From Hippasteria phrygiana (Eukaryota; Echinodermata; Asteroidea; Valvatida; Goniasteridae): 64,000 bases of DNA. Shown here one piece after another: positions 48,931 through 62,600 of the stretch (position 1 is its first letter; the number at the start of each line of letters is the position of its first letter). The notes under the pieces were generated by a model that searched no databases, was not told the DNA's origin, and saw only the letters and a list, made by a program, of their open reading frames with translations. The position numbers were made by a program, and so were the translations under genes. The stretch covers positions 1,240,001 to 1,304,000 of the forward strand of contig JAZGUH010000145.1 of assembly GCA_037893225.1 (NCBI GenBank), given 5' to 3'.

Positions 48931-49827
48931 TACGATTTTATAGTAATTTTTAAGTTTTTGAACTTCAAAGTTTCTTAAAGCCATATCTCACCAACAGAAC
49001 ATGCTAAATTCAAAATTCTTTTTGTAATAGCTTTGTTAGCTCCTATATTCCTTTACATAAATGTGAAAATTGTGTGACGTCATCATTACGTCATCAAAAA
49101 TAGGCTTTTTGAAACACATACAAGGGTTGGTCCGAGCGTCATAAAAATTGGTGGGTAAGTAGATAGTGATACTAGCATGTAAAATCCGAGGTGACGTCAT
49201 GATGACGTCATCGGCTGATTTTCTGTTAATTTTTTAGTCATGATGACCATCAAATTATTTGTATATTTTTTTTAAGGTTTTGAAATTTTAAGCCATATCT
49301 CATTAACAGAATATAATAAATTCGAAATTCCTTTTTGTAATCAATTCATTAGGTCAGAGTTATGTATGTTAAAATGTGTAACATCATCCTGACGTCATCA
49401 AAATGCCCTTTTAAAAAACACATGAGAGTAAGTGGATCGTTATGAAAATTTGTAAAATCTGAAGTGACGTGATTGGCTGATTTTGTAGGAATTTTTCATT
49501 TTTTTCAATTTTTTTAAACTGTCATTGATCAGATTGACTGCAATCTTGACACAAGCCAAGACCACGTTCCGAATATGTGACGTCATGACGACGCTATCCT
49601 ACGATTTTATGTTGATTGTTAGGTTTTTTAAATTTTTTATGTAATTTCTAACCGGGACTTGCGCCACATAACAGCCTAAGGTCTTAAACAAGTTTGTCAT
49701 ATATATCCTATAATGGAAATTACATGACCAAGAAAGAAGTCAGGATGGCGTCACGCTTAAAGGTCAAGTTTGAAGTAGCAAAAGACATAGAAGTGATGGA
49801 GCTTTGTGCTTAATATAACAGAAAAAC

Positions 49828-49870
49828 GGAAAAGCCCTGCGTCTGTTTGCAAGAGACGCAAGATGTCTAG
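49828..49870 (+). mobile_element. Helitron-like 3' terminus
   Basis: GGAAAAGCC, hairpin TGCGTCT/AGACGCA with a short loop, a short spacer and CTAG before T, followed by a TTC run (49,876-49,895). Its hairpin differs from the others while the architecture is the same. Confidence 0.5.
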
Positions 49871-50029
49871 TTATTTCTTCTTCTTCTTCTTCTTTTAGTT
49901 CTGACCAAAATCCCATAGACTTTGTACACGAATTTTGTCGGCGGCACTTTAGGTCTTAAAAAACCTCAGAACCTAACCAAACTTACCTCAAACGTAGACC
50001 CTAAGCTGAAATTGTATGTCGTAGAGTGA

Positions 50030-51340
50030 TGACGTCATCACGTGTCACGTGACGTCATCCTAAATGTGCGTTTTTCAAGGGCCCATATTTAGAGAACGGT
50101 ATATCCAATTTCCTTCAAACCTGGTATGTTGGTAGGCTAGCTCGTGTTATAGATGAAAATTGAGGTGACGTCAGATCTTAATCAGGCTTAACACAAACGG
50201 AGACCCTAAGCTGAAAATGTATGCCAAAACGTGACGTCATGGTGACGTCATCACGTGTCATGTGACGTCATCTTAAAGGTGCATTTTTCAAGGGCCCATA
50301 TCTAGAGAACGGTACGTCCGATTGCCTTCAAACCAGGTATGTTGGTATGGTAGCTCGTGTTATAGATGAAAATTGAGGTGACGTCATGATGACGTCATCA
50401 TACGATTTTACAGTAATATTAAAGTTTTTGAACTTCAATGTTTCTTAAAGCCATATCTCATCAACAGAACATGCTAAATTCAAAATTCTTTTTGTAATAG
50501 CTTTGTTAGCTCCTATATTCTTTCACATAAATGTGAAAAATGTGTGACGTCATCATGACGTCATCAAAAATATGCTTTTTTGAAACACATATAAGGGTAG
50601 GGACGATCGTTATACAAATTAGTGTGCAGGTAGATAGTGCTACTAGCATGTTAAATCCGAGGTGACGTCATGATGACGTCATCGGCTGATTTTCTATGAT
50701 TATTTTAGTTCTATCCCAAATCCCATAGACTTTGTACACGAATTTTGTACGGGACACTTTGGTCACTAAACAACATCAGATCTTAATCAGGCTTAACACA
50801 AACAGAGATCCTAAGCTGAAAATGTATGCCGAAACGTGACGTCATGATGACGTCATCACGTGTCATGTGACGTCATCTTAAAGGTGCATTTTTCAAGGGC
50901 CCATATCTAGAGAACGGTAGGTCCGATTGCCTTCAAACCAGGTATGTTGGTATGGTAGCTCGTGTTATAGATGAAAATTGAGGTGACGTCATGATGACGT
51001 CATCATACGATTTTACAGTAATATTAAAGTTTTTGAACTTCAAAGTTTCCTAAAGCCATATCTCATCAACAGAACATGCTAAATTCAAAATTCTTTTTGT
51101 AATAGCTTTGTTAGCTCCTATATTCTTTCACATAAATGTGAAAAATGTGTGACGTCATCATGACGTCATCAAAAATATGCTTTTTTGAAACACATATAAG
51201 GGTAGGGACGATCGTCATAAAAATTACTGTGCAGGTAGATAGTGCTACTAGCATGTAAAATCCGAGGTGACGTCATGATGACGTCATCGGCTGATTTTCT
51301 ATGAATTTTTAGTTCTATCCCAAATCCCATAGACTTTGTA
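50030..51340. repeat. ~605-bp satellite units
   Basis: Two units and a fragment (markers near 50,229 and 50,834). A fusion near 50,172 joins 'GAGGTGACGTCA' directly to 'GATCTTAATCAGG', which indicates recombination at the dyad. Confidence 0.85.
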
Positions 51341-51864
51341 CACGAATTTTGTCGGCGGCACTTTAGGTCTTAAAAAACCTCAGATCTTAACCAAACTTAC
51401 CTCAATCATAGACCCTAAGCTGAAATTGTATGTCGAAGAGTGACGTCATGATGACATCATCACGTGTCATGTGACGTCATCTTAAAGGTGCGTTTTTCAA
51501 GGGCCTATATCTAGAGAACGGTAGGTCCGATTGCCTTCAAACCTGGTATGTTGCTAGTGTATCTCGTGTTATAGATGAAAATTGAGGTGCCATCATGATA
51601 ACGTCATCAACTGATTTTCTATGAATTTTTAAATATTTAACATATTATTATATATTACTGTCATTGATCAGATTGACTCCAATCTCGACACAGGCCAACA
51701 CCATGTATAAGTACTATCCTTATAATGTCATCATAGGTCAAGTAATATAAACTTAAAGGTCAACTTTCAAGTAAGAAATCTAGATCATGAAATAATCTCA
51801 GATCTTAGAAAACTCAGCGAAAACAAAACCCTTAACAACTTTAATGCTGATTAAAAAAAAACCA

Positions 51865-51910
51865 GGAAAAGCCATGCGTCTGTTGACCTCAACAGACGCT
51901 TAACCTCTAG
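51865..51910 (+). mobile_element. Helitron-like 3' terminus
   Basis: A perfect GCGTCTGTTG/CAACAGACGC hairpin, TTAACCT and CTAG before T, identical to 23,318-23,363 and likewise followed by a TTC microsatellite. The surrounding 51,570-52,000 matches 23,020-23,460, so the two are duplicates. Confidence 0.6.
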
Positions 51911-52079
51911 TTTTTTCTTCTTCTTCTTCTTCTTCTTCTTCTTCTTCTTCTTTTAGTTCTGACCAAAATCCCCTAGACTTTGTACACGAATTTTATCGGC
52001 GGCACTTTAGGTCTTAAAAAACCTCAGAACCTAACCAAACTTACATCAAACATAGACCCTAAGCTGAAATTGTATGTCG

Positions 52080-53010
52080 TAGAGTGACGTCATGATGACG
52101 TCATCACGTGTCACGTGACGTCATCCTAAATGTGCGTTTTTCAAGGGCCCATATATAGAGAACGGTATATCCAATTTCCTTCAAACCTGGTATGTTGGTT
52201 GGCTAGCTCGTGTTATAGATAAAATTTGAGGTGACGTCAAGATGACGTCATCATATGATTTTATATTAATATTTAAGTTTTTGAACTTCAAAGTTTCTTA
52301 AAGCCATATCTCACCAACAGAACATGCTAAATTCAAAATTCTTTTTGTAATAGCTTTGTTAGCTCCTATATTCTTTCACATAAGTTTAAAAAATGTGTGA
52401 CGTCATCATGACGTCATCAAAAATGTGCTTTTTTGAAACACATATAAGGGTACGTCCGATCGTCATACAAATTGGTGGGTAGGTAGATAGTGCCACTAGC
52501 ATGTACAATCCAAAGTGACGTCATGATGACGTCATCGGCTGATTTTTAATGAATTTTTAGTTCTATCCTAAATCTCATAGACTTTGTACACGAATTTTGT
52601 ATGCGGTACTTTGGTCACTAAACAACCTCGGATCTTAATCAGACTTAACACAAACATAGACCCTAAGCTGAAAATGTAAGCCGAAACGTGACGTCATGAT
52701 GACGTCATCACGTGTCATGTGACGTCATCTTAAATGTGCATTTTTCAAGGGCCCATATCTAGAGAACGGTAGGTCCGATTGCCTTCAAACCTGGTATGTT
52801 GGTATGGTAGCTCGTGTTATAGATGAAAATTAAGGTGACGTCATGATGACGTCATCATACGATTTTACAGTAATATTAAAGTTTTGAACTTCAAAGTTTC
52901 TTAAAGCCATATCTCACCAACAGAACATGCTAAATTCAAATTTGTTTTTGTAATACATGTAGCTTTGTTAGCTCCTATATTTTTTCATGTCACTGTGACA
53001 AATGTGTGAC
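52080..53010. repeat. ~605-bp satellite units, more diverged
   Basis: About one and a half units with more substitutions than elsewhere (for example near 52,880-53,010), ending in 'ACGACGTCATG' before unrelated AT-rich sequence (53,050-53,220). Confidence 0.75.
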
Positions 53011-53232
53011 GTCATCACGACGTCATGAAAAATGTGCTTTTTTGAAACACATATAATTTATGATTTAAGTTCTTAAAAACGTATGAGTCTGCCATTGACT
53101 TTGTACACGTACATGTACATACAATTTGCAACCGCACTTCCGGTACTAAACAACCGATGTTCTTTATAAAACTTGCCTCAGACATAGTAACCATAGTGAT
53201 ATCGTATGTCTAAGAGTGACGTCATGATGACG

Positions 53233-54481
53233 TCATCGTGTGTCATGTAACATGAACTTAAAGGTCAAGTATGGAGTACGAAATGTGAATCATAAAATAA
53301 TCTCAGATCTTAAACATAGCAAAGACATAGACCTTCTGATAATTTATGTTAAAGAAAAAAAGAAAACGGAAAAGCCATGCGTATGTTTACAACAGACGCA
53401 AAATTTTCGGCTTTTCCGCTACAGCAGCAAAGCCTTGGTTTTTGTTCTGTTCGCGCGATTGTGTAGTTTAGTACACTTTCGCCCAGGCATGAACACAATC
53501 TACTTGAAAATTGTTCGTTTTGCCACATTCAGAACAAAGGGCCACGTCCAAGAACATCTCCAGGTTTTTTTTTGAATGAAATCGTTAGCTCAGAGGTCAA
53601 AAACACATGATTGCACAATACCCAGCTTCACACGGATATATAACTGGTGGGAGAGTAGGAGCTGGTTCGAAATTGACCGAGCCAAAACATGACACAACGG
53701 GTGGAAAATCATATTTTCCGCCTTAAAAAACCTTTCCAAATCACAAAAGCACGTGTCATTGGGATTCAGAGAAGTCTACTTTAGTGACAAAAAAGGCTTT
53801 TGGAATAATCAAATACTCCAGGAGCTAACATGAACACAATTAATACACAAATCCTAAACTACACAATACCCACTTTGTTGGTTTCTTCTTAAACACGAAT
53901 TTTGTCTACGGCACTTTAGTCACTAAACAACATCAGATCTTATTCAAACTTAATACAAACATAGACCCTAATCTGAAATTGTGTGCCGAAAAGTGACATC
54001 ATGATGACGTCATTATGTGTCACGTGATGTCATCTTAAAGGCGCATTTTCAAGGCCCATATCAAGAGAACCGTAAGTCCAATTGCATTCAAACCTGGTAT
54101 GTTGCTAGACAAGTACGTTATAAATAAAAATTGAGGTGACGTCATAATGACGTCATCATATGATTTTTATAGTAATTTCAAAGTTTTAACATTAAAGATT
54201 CTTAAAACCATATCTCATCAACAGAACATATGTTAAATTCAAAATTCTTTTTGTAATAGCTTTGTTAGCTCGTACATTCTTTTATATAAATGCGAAAAAT
54301 TTCTGAGGTCATAATGACGTCATCAAAGGCATGATTTCTTGAAAGACATATAAGGGTAGACCATGTCTAATCGTCATGAAACTTGGTGGTTAGGTAGATT
54401 TGTCACTAGTTTACAAAATTCGAAATAACATCATAAAAACATATGGAAAAGCCCTATGTTCTTAAAAACATAGACCTCTAG
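53233..54481. repeat. Second copy of the 1.25-kb segment
   Basis: Matches 19,691-20,940 almost base for base, including the 111-codon open frame, the 410-bp inverted-repeat element (53,458-53,867) and the closing hairpin with CTAG. Flanks upstream of both copies differ partly, so it moved or was copied as a block. Confidence 0.85.
54445..54481 (+). mobile_element. Helitron-like 3' terminus at the repeat/unique boundary
   Basis: GGAAAAGCC, the perfect hairpin CTATGTT/AACATAG, ACCT and CTAG before T. Downstream sequence has no satellite similarity, so here the terminus coincides with the edge of the whole repeat block. Confidence 0.65.
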
Positions 54482-56624
54482 TTTTTTTTTTAAGTTGTTA
54501 AGATTACATTGTATATGGAGAATATATATATCATTATGTTAGCCTTTTTTTTTTGCAATTTTTTTGCCATGTCATGCATCACTACAAAAATCTAAGTTTC
54601 TCCCTCCCCCATTTTTGGCGTCTAATTTGCAGTTTTTCCCCTTCATTTTTAATTTCAGGAATTTTTCTTGGTTTTAATTCAGTTCAGTTGAAGTTTTCAA
54701 AAAATGGGCTTGATTTCAGACTGTTCCTTGCCCTGTGTTAAAACCATCGGCAGAGGATTTAGGCACATTTAGTATGTCATTCAGTCAAGTGATCCATTGT
54801 TTCCTGCTGGTTGGGGCCATTTAACCTGTAATAAACTCCCCAAGGGAATTATATGTTGAGATGCACCGCGATTGAAGGGGGATCGATGGACAGAGTTGAA
54901 ATCCCAGGGATCCGGGAAATACACCGATTTTCTCTTAAAAGAGGGATTCTAGTTCCATGGCATGATTGATAACCTATTTTTTTCTTATTGCATTTTTCAG
55001 TAGTTTTATGCCAAAAAGTAGACACAGCAGATGTTTAATATCGGCGGCGGTATTTTTTTTTAAGGAGGTTGCCCTCCTCCCTTCCCTTTTTTTTTCTCTC
55101 TTTTTTTTTTTTGGACTCAATTTACCGGGGGGCACGTGCCCCGCGGCCACCCCCCCCCCCCCCCCCCCGGATCCGCGCCTGTACATACCGAGCTCTTGCC
55201 CACAGTGCGTTTAAACTCAATGCAGGGAAAGTATACGAACGACACTCGCACTTGCTGGGCTGCGTATTGCTGGCCTGTCATGTCATGGTATCGCATTACA
55301 CGCGAGGACAGAAAAGAGGGTATAACAAAGGGAACAATACTGTCCTCACATTTATTTCTTTGTTACGGAAAAAGTGAGGACAGACAAACTAGTGCTTATG
55401 CCTAATTCACATTTGTCCCGGGCGCCGTGCGATAAATGGGTCTACGATTTTCCGTACGATTTTTGAGGCATCGTAGGTGGCTACGGGCTAAGGCGTATGT
55501 GTTCACATTGTGTACGAGCATCGTGTGATTTCTCGTACGGGCCCTCGGGGGCAGGCCGGGGCAAAGCCGTACAGAGGCTGCGCGGAGATGGTGCGGCCGC
55601 TGTGGGGTTGCCGCGGGATGACTGCTCAATATCCGTGCGATTTCACGGGTACTGCACGGGCAGCGAGCGGCAACCTTGCGATAGCTGTGTGAGGGCCGTG
55701 CGATTGTCCCAAGAGCCTACAATCTCCGTACGGTTCTTTTTGCCCCAATGTCCACCTAATATCTTGCGTTTTCTGCACGATCAGCGCGCGGCCTCCGCGC
55801 GGTGCCCGTGCGGGGATTGTGCATTGCCACCTACGACATGTCTACGGGCTACGGGATTACGATTTTTTTAAATTTGTATAACTTCTCGCTAAACAAAATC
55901 GTAGAGGCCGCGGCGCCCGTGAATCCGTACGAAAATCTCACGGCCGCCTGGATACGGGCAGGATACGGGCTCCGTAGACCCATCGCAGGCCAAATGTGAA
56001 TTAGGCATTAGTCTATGGGGATGGGTTATATTAAAGGGATCAATGGAAAGTCATCACGTGTATAGCGAAACAAAAATACATGTATTGGCAAGTTACGGAC
56101 TCTGCGCAAGTTAGTACGCCTACCCTTAAAAAGTGGGGGGATGATTACATTGGTCATCCCCCAGGTCAAAAAGTGGGGGGGGGGGGGAAATATCCCCCCC
56201 GGGATCTCCGCCCATGGCCCTAAGTGTCACTGCAATATCAAACAGTATGGTGAATTGACGCTGGAAAGTTAAATCCACCCAGAACTAGGAAAGCGACTAA
56301 TTAAAATAAGCACCAAACAAACATGTCGATGTTACATTTGAAATGTTTATTCGTTTCTTCATGTACAAAAATGGCATATTGTAAGCTTGACGATTTCTAC
56401 GTAGGTAGCATGACTCACAACAAAGTGAAGAGATCTTTTACTGATATTTCTAATTAATTCTGTAAATTTTGTTTCAAACATATCCTGATGCCGATCAGAG
56501 GAGATTGTCCGAAATGACAAGTTAAGCTAATTATAATGTCAATTAATTAATTCACACACTGTCCAAAAATAATGAATACTGGAAACGTCTTGTACCATTT
56601 GTAAGAGATAAGAAAGAAACTTAC
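54482..56624. other. Gene-free stretch downstream of the last visible oxidase exon
   Basis: Contains homopolymer and pyrimidine tracts (55,040-55,110), a poly-C run (55,150-55,168), an inverted-repeat element (55,399-56,007) and a poly-G/C foldback (56,135-56,210). I saw no exon continuing the oxidase reading frame here, and no other gene. Confidence 0.6.
55399..56007. mobile_element. MITE with TTA target duplication (PIF/Harbinger-like)
   Basis: The ends TGCCTAATTCACATTTG and its inverse at 55,991-56,007 are perfect inverted repeats. TTA flanks both sides (55,396-55,398 and 56,008-56,010). A 3-bp TTA duplication fits the PIF/Harbinger superfamily. The GC-rich interior is built from short words related to CGTACG and GTGCGATT and contains no transposase; the 124-codon open frame inside is a by-product. 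Confidence 0.75.
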
Positions 56625-56676
56625 ATGATGTTGGCGTGGGCCTTCTTACTGACAACCAAACCAAGATAAAGTTCAC
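56625..56676 (-). CDS. Oxidase exon: last one visible
   Basis: Reads '[17 protein letters not shown]' and ends in phase 2 at GTAAGT. It corresponds to the LxxxLVxSxxAHAxI strand of the Mo domain. The next exon (expected to begin with the SID/xxA segment) was not found between here and 54,482. Confidence 0.85.
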
Positions 56677-59600
56677 CTGTAGAATTCCAAGTAAAAAAGG
56701 AGAGCTTGTAATTTTACAAATTAATTATTATATATCTTGAACTGTCTCTAGGAACATGTTAAAAATTGAAGTTTTCGCTGATAATGCGATGGGATGGGAA
56801 ATTATGGCTGATTTCGGAGATTATTTTCGACAATACTGACCTTTGCGCGAAGGAAGATCATCCACATATATAGCCTCTCCAGTGACTTGCTTAAAAGCAG
56901 ACTGGTGGGTCAAAGGTCGACCCACAGCATCTGATTCGGGTTGACCCGATGGAACTTCCTGAGATAAAACAAAACCAATAGATAGCTTCCTTTTCAGATT
57001 TGAATCTGTAGGCTAACAGGTATTGAACACATCGTATACACTGATTTTGTTTTACTAATTAATTCTTTCTGGTAGTGAAACCAAGGATTCTTATGAGTGC
57101 ATATCGCAATGTAGCTCGAAAGCCTGAACAAACTGTAGGAAAACAGTGTAAATTTTTAGGGGTGTGAGGAAAACCAGTATATTCTGGAGAAAAACCCACG
57201 GAATCAGGCAGGGACTGAAAATTCAATCCACATGTCGGCCCTGGTGGGATTCGAACCCGGGTCACAGGGAGTCAACCTTGCAAGAAGGCAGGAAAGTATC
57301 ACAAGGCCAACCTGACTAACCTGACTTGATTATTTAGCTTGATTTACTTCAAATATGCAATGACATTATGTCTTAATGATCAATTCGACAAAAACGGTAC
57401 CGACAAAAACATTAGGACCAACATAAAAAAGAATTGTTCTGAATTTGATTATATTGTTTTTATCATTAATACGAGTTGTATTTTTATGAATATACATTTC
57501 TCGTTTTGTGGGGATGCACAGTACAGGGCCCCCATGGAGAACAGTTCATTGATAACATATGGGCTACCCTGGTAAAACTAAACTATAACTTGTTCCGTCA
57601 TCCTACCTGATACATTTGTAGACCCACTGCAAGATTGTTTTGATGGCGCTGATTGGCTGTCTTGTAGGATACCGGAATAGTTGCGTCATTCAAACCAGGC
57701 TTCAAAATCAATCAGGTAAAATACAATCTTAAATTACTGACAATACCAGGGGTGTACTTTTGGGGAACAGAGGAATGAATGCAGGTGACTCTCAGCCAAA
57801 GCCCTCATTGTGCATACAAATTTAACACCATTCTAGTTTCTCATTTATAACTGTCCCCCAGAAAATATTATGCAGCATGACAGCACTAAATTGAACCATA
57901 TGCCACTGCACAACACTGGCCCAATGGCCTAAATTTGTATTTTGTGCACGCTTATTAATGTCAATATAATACAAACAAGTTGGGAGGGTCCGTCGGTTCG
58001 ATCTAGGATCTTTCTGAAAGATTAACATATTTTTCTATTGAAATCACCCAATACAATGCTAACAGCCACTGTATGTAAACGGTTACGATCAGAGGTGGTA
58101 GGGTTGGCGACATTTTGAGCTGCAAACCCTGCCACCCTTACGGTTTTCCTGGGCACAGATTTAAATAGAGGATAATAATCTTCAGCAGATGTGAGAGAAA
58201 TTCTCCCAATTTTCAGACCCCTTTGAGAAAGATCCAGGGATTGAAACGTGAGGCCCTGCAACCTTTGATCATATATATTTCAGTCAATTGCAGTTGACAA
58301 AGAGTTTCCAGCAGATAATTGTCATTTCGTTGAAATGATGATTCGTGTCTTTATTCAAAACGAAAGTCATGTGAAAAAGCCTCAGACATAAATTTCGAGG
58401 CAGGAATAAAATGTGAATAAACATTAAAGATGCTGTGTCCGTGCTTTTTGGGCGTGGTACCGCAAAAAATAAATTTTCAAATTACATTTATATTTTGTTA
58501 GCTTAGATAAGTTACGAGCTTTCCAATGAGACATTCCACGTTCAAAAAATCGTTTGAAGACACGTTGCGCAGTTAACAAGTTTCAATTTTTGCAATCGGA
58601 GTAGGACGTCCCTTTCCTACAGAGTTAATGTATAGGGCAGTCATCGCGCGTAAAGTTAGACCAAATAGGTTACTGATTGTCGTAAGTGGGTTTCTTTTTT
58701 CGTTCAAAAAAAATTTCTCTCCATTATTCGTTTGCAGGAGAAAATCCATTGACAGACATACGACAGAACGTTAAATAAACAAGAATAAACAAGTGGAAAT
58801 TATAGCCAAAAGACGAGTTAAACAGCATACACGGGTGAAATACAGGGGATGGTTTACTCATCAGCTACTCATCGATCCAATTACTTAAGTATTTGGAATA
58901 AAAACTGGCGTGAAGCTAAAGCTGTTTTAGACAAGCCAGTTACAACATTATTGTTGATTTCCTTCTTGTTTAAAGTTTCTAAGAATGGTTTGATGCGAAA
59001 CATATTGTTATGGATATCGAGACCACGGCTTTCTATCTTAATGTCTATAAAGTGATCAAATGTAGAGCTTTCATGGAGCCTCACCAATTTCAGGTTGACT
59101 TGTTCCAGGACGGCCAGGTAGAACTTGAAGAAGAAGCTGAGAGTGAGTGACTGACGATAGGGTTCCATACCACCTGGTGCACTGGGGGACAGAGAGAGAT
59201 CTTCGGCCAGTAATGGACACATCGCTTCCATCAAACCCTCACCCCACTTTCTGTTATGTTAATGCATCAAATAGAGTCACTGTATTGCAATACCTGATTT
59301 CATAATGGAACAGCACGCTGATCAAATAACAAGTTTAATATATTCAGATTTAGAGAGAACAAAACGGAAACTTTCAAGCATCGTCTCGTCAGAAAATTTC
59401 GAGAAAATTTAAGGAACCCGCGAACTTTAGAAAAAAACTATCAGGTGTACTAAACACTGATGGCATGATACAAGAAATGATTACTCGACCGATCTATTAA
59501 TTAAGTTCAGGATTGGCTAGCGGCGCGCGCACGTACTCACACGCATGTTGGATTTGTTGGTCACGCATGTCGGACCATTCGCTGTTGTTATTGGTCAATA

Positions 59601-62600
59601 CGTAAATGAGCGGAGCATAATTGATCGGTCCACTGTGATCATGCCCAGTATAACCAACAAGTTGGATTTTCAGGGAGTCTGATATTTACCCGACACCGTC
59701 ACTGCCCTCACATTGTACTTGTCTCCTGGATGCACTTTGTGACGAAGTGTCTTGCTCAAGGACACATGTACAATGACCCTCCCCCCCCCCCACGTTGGGA
59801 TGAAAACCGCCCTCTGTAGAACCACCCAGATCTTCCGACCACTGCCCTTGGCCAAGGCATTCCATATGGACAAAATTAAGCTTGGTGGTGCAAGAGTACT
59901 TTCAACGAAAATACAGTCTCAGTAAATGTTGCAAATTAACCTTCCACTTCATAACAAGCCTACGGTTGGTCTACGCAGTCTGTCTTGGCGTCAACCTTAC
60001 CTTCCATTGATGTACTTCATAGTCTTTGTAGCCAGGATTGTTGTTGGAGCCATACCACCATACGCCAAGGTACAATCCTCTACAACATGGGTACCAGACT
60101 TCATGACAACCCTCATACCAGCATTGACTATAGCCACATCATCTACACGGCGTTGGGCTTGCTTGAATCCGTAGAAGTACTCATTCTGTCAAGTTTAGGG
60201 ACATAAATAATATTTCAGGTTGAACTTCAGATTGGTTTTTATGATGAATAACGTGAATTGGGTATAAAATCGGGGTTTGAAGCACTACAAAGTTATGTTC
60301 TAACTAGCTAATGTCGTAATCTTGTTTTGTTTTTCACGACCAGAGAATTACTTGAGACGAACATCTACAATTTAAAGGTATGGACAATGCGATAAAGCAT
60401 TTTACACATACGCGACTTTTGTCGTGCGTTTTTCTAAATACGCACAAATCAGTGAGCGTCTCGTGCATCTCGTCGTACGACTCTTTCGCGTAAATGAAAA
60501 CGCACCAATTGATTTGCGTGAATTTAACAAATCGTCGCGCGACTATGTCGCGTATGTGTAAATTGGCCTTAAAGCCCCAGTCCCACTAGGACCTGCGATT
60601 TCTCGCGACCATTTCACTCGTGCGACAAGGCCGGTCGTGTGTAGTCGTAAATATTTCCTGCGATTTGAGCCTAGCAGTCACATTGTAAGACCAGTCGTGC
60701 GACCTGTAGAAGACTTGTTGTCGACTGATAGCACCACTAATTGCACGCTGTCGCACGACTACCCAAGACTACGTACGAGTGGTAAGGTCCTGTAGCACGA
60801 CTGGCTACGACCAATCGTGCGAAATGTGCCGACTGGCTGTGACTTATCGCGCGACTGGTAGTGACTGGCTGCGACCGGTCTTGATCAGTCGTGCGACAAG
60901 TCGTGCCAGTAGTCGTTGAAAGTCGTGCGACTTTCGTACGACAGGAGAATCCTACGATCAGCCACGACAATGAAGGACCACCAAGACTTGTCCCACGACC
61001 ATCGCACGACCGTCGCACGACAAATGAAGACTAGGCTGCGACAAGATGTGACTACGTCAGTCGCAGCCAGGTTTTTGAACAAGATCAAAAACCTCTCTGC
61101 GACTGATTTCGGTCGTGCGAATATCCAAGACTACCCACGACCACCCAAGACTTGTGGCACGACTTTTTAAAGATTGCCTGCGATTTCCAGTCGCAGCCTG
61201 TCGTATTTCCTAGTGGGACTGGGGCTTTACACAACACAGTTATCATTCAAGTAACCGTTTGCTTTTTGTGGTTGTAAAATTTTGTTATATGAAATAATTG
61301 TTTTTCTCTAAACTGACAAACTCTTAAAATCGCTTCCCAATGGCAAAATCTTGTTTCTGCTGATAACTCAATGAAATGGAGGGACTATCTGCTCATTTCA
61401 GTGTGCAATATTCTGGTTGCAATCAAGCGTACCTCAGATGAGAATGGAATGTTCACAGTCAGAATAATTTCATCTTCGCCAATGATAGTCTGTCTGTAGC
61501 CGTTGAAAAAAGCGCTGTCCATAGAAACAGTGCGTGTACCTGAAAGCAACATGATAAAAGAGTAGGGCTACGGATATGTGCATAGCACAGCAACAAGCTG
61601 ATTTGAGTAAGCTACAAACATCGTTAGAAATGCATCACAGTAAAGGCCTGCCCATCCGTTCTCCGACCCACGGGTGCAGAACAAAGCAATTTCTGACAAC
61701 ATACCGTGATTTTCAAACCTACCTCTGTTTCTTTTGACATAGTGTAATAAAAAAGAACGACATTGGTATTTAGAATGGCGACTCGGTTCATCAAAGTTTA
61801 ACCGAGTTAAAAGCAGGCCCGTACGCAAGATTTTGTATACTCTGTGGGTGTATTCGAAACCCTGTTCGCGGGTAACCCGCGAACAGTGTTCTCTGGTTGC
61901 CGATTACGAACGCCAAAGTGCCGTGTAGAGTGCATCTGGGCGAAAGTCATGATGGCAGCCGCCATATTGATACTCCGAATGAAAAATAGGAAAATTCACG
62001 ATCTTACGAAAATAATTGAAATCCTGGAACAGCAATAAAAATTGGCAAAGACAATGCCACCACTATGATCACCTACAGTTAGATTTTGTATATCATTTAT
62101 ACTGTTCCCAGACTGAAGTTCCGGAAGGGCCTAGTCCGCTATATTTGTTCTTGACGTTCTTCATCTACTCCCCAATAAGCGGGGAGTGAAAATCCTGTTC
62201 GCGAACACCGTTCACCTGTTCATTCAACACGAGAACGGGTTTTGGAATACGCTCTTTGTGGACCTGTGAACAAAATATGTCAACAGGATGTATTAAAGAA
62301 GGGTTAGGGGTCGTGCGTATCAAAATTTGCAGCCCCAATTGTTTTAAAATGTTCGCAAAAAACTAGACTTCGGGGTCTACTTTTTTAAGCTCAGCACTTT
62401 TTCATTTGCCTTCAATACTTCTAAACAGGACACATGTCGATGTAAAAGAAGGAAACCTGGACGAAGAAACCTGTAGAAAGATGACGAAGAAAATAATGTT
62501 TAGTTTTAGAGGTGGGAGGAAAACGCCCACGGAATCAGGCAGGGACTGAAAACCCAATCCACGTGTTGGCCCTGGGCGGGATTCGAACCCGAGTCACTGC

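Larger units (their letters stand above)
44377..54481. repeat. Satellite block S3 (10.1 kb), TGACGTCA-dyad rich
   Basis: A short module remnant (44,377-44,430) is followed by degenerate units, a 401-bp array (45,380-47,900), ~150-bp units (48,030-48,930), ~605-bp units (50,030-51,340 and 52,080-53,010) and a segment shared with S2 (53,233-54,481). The first part is colinear with S1, but where S1 has the LINE, S3 has more 401-bp units. The block ends sharply at a Helitron-like CTAG, beyond which there is no satellite. Confidence 0.85.

Noticed and set aside
58030..58262. Minus-strand 79-codon frame and a possible tRNA-like B-box
   Set aside because: Looks like a decayed interspersed repeat. 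A-box and tail could not be identified with confidence.
59670..59873. 67-codon minus-strand frame between oxidase exons
   Set aside because: Does not match the oxidase family and the exons on each side already join in phase. It resembles a repeat fragment with 'CCTTGAGCAAGACACTT'.
61844..62038. 64-codon frame starting [10 protein letters not shown]
   Set aside because: Lies inside an inverted-repeat element and begins in its terminal repeat.
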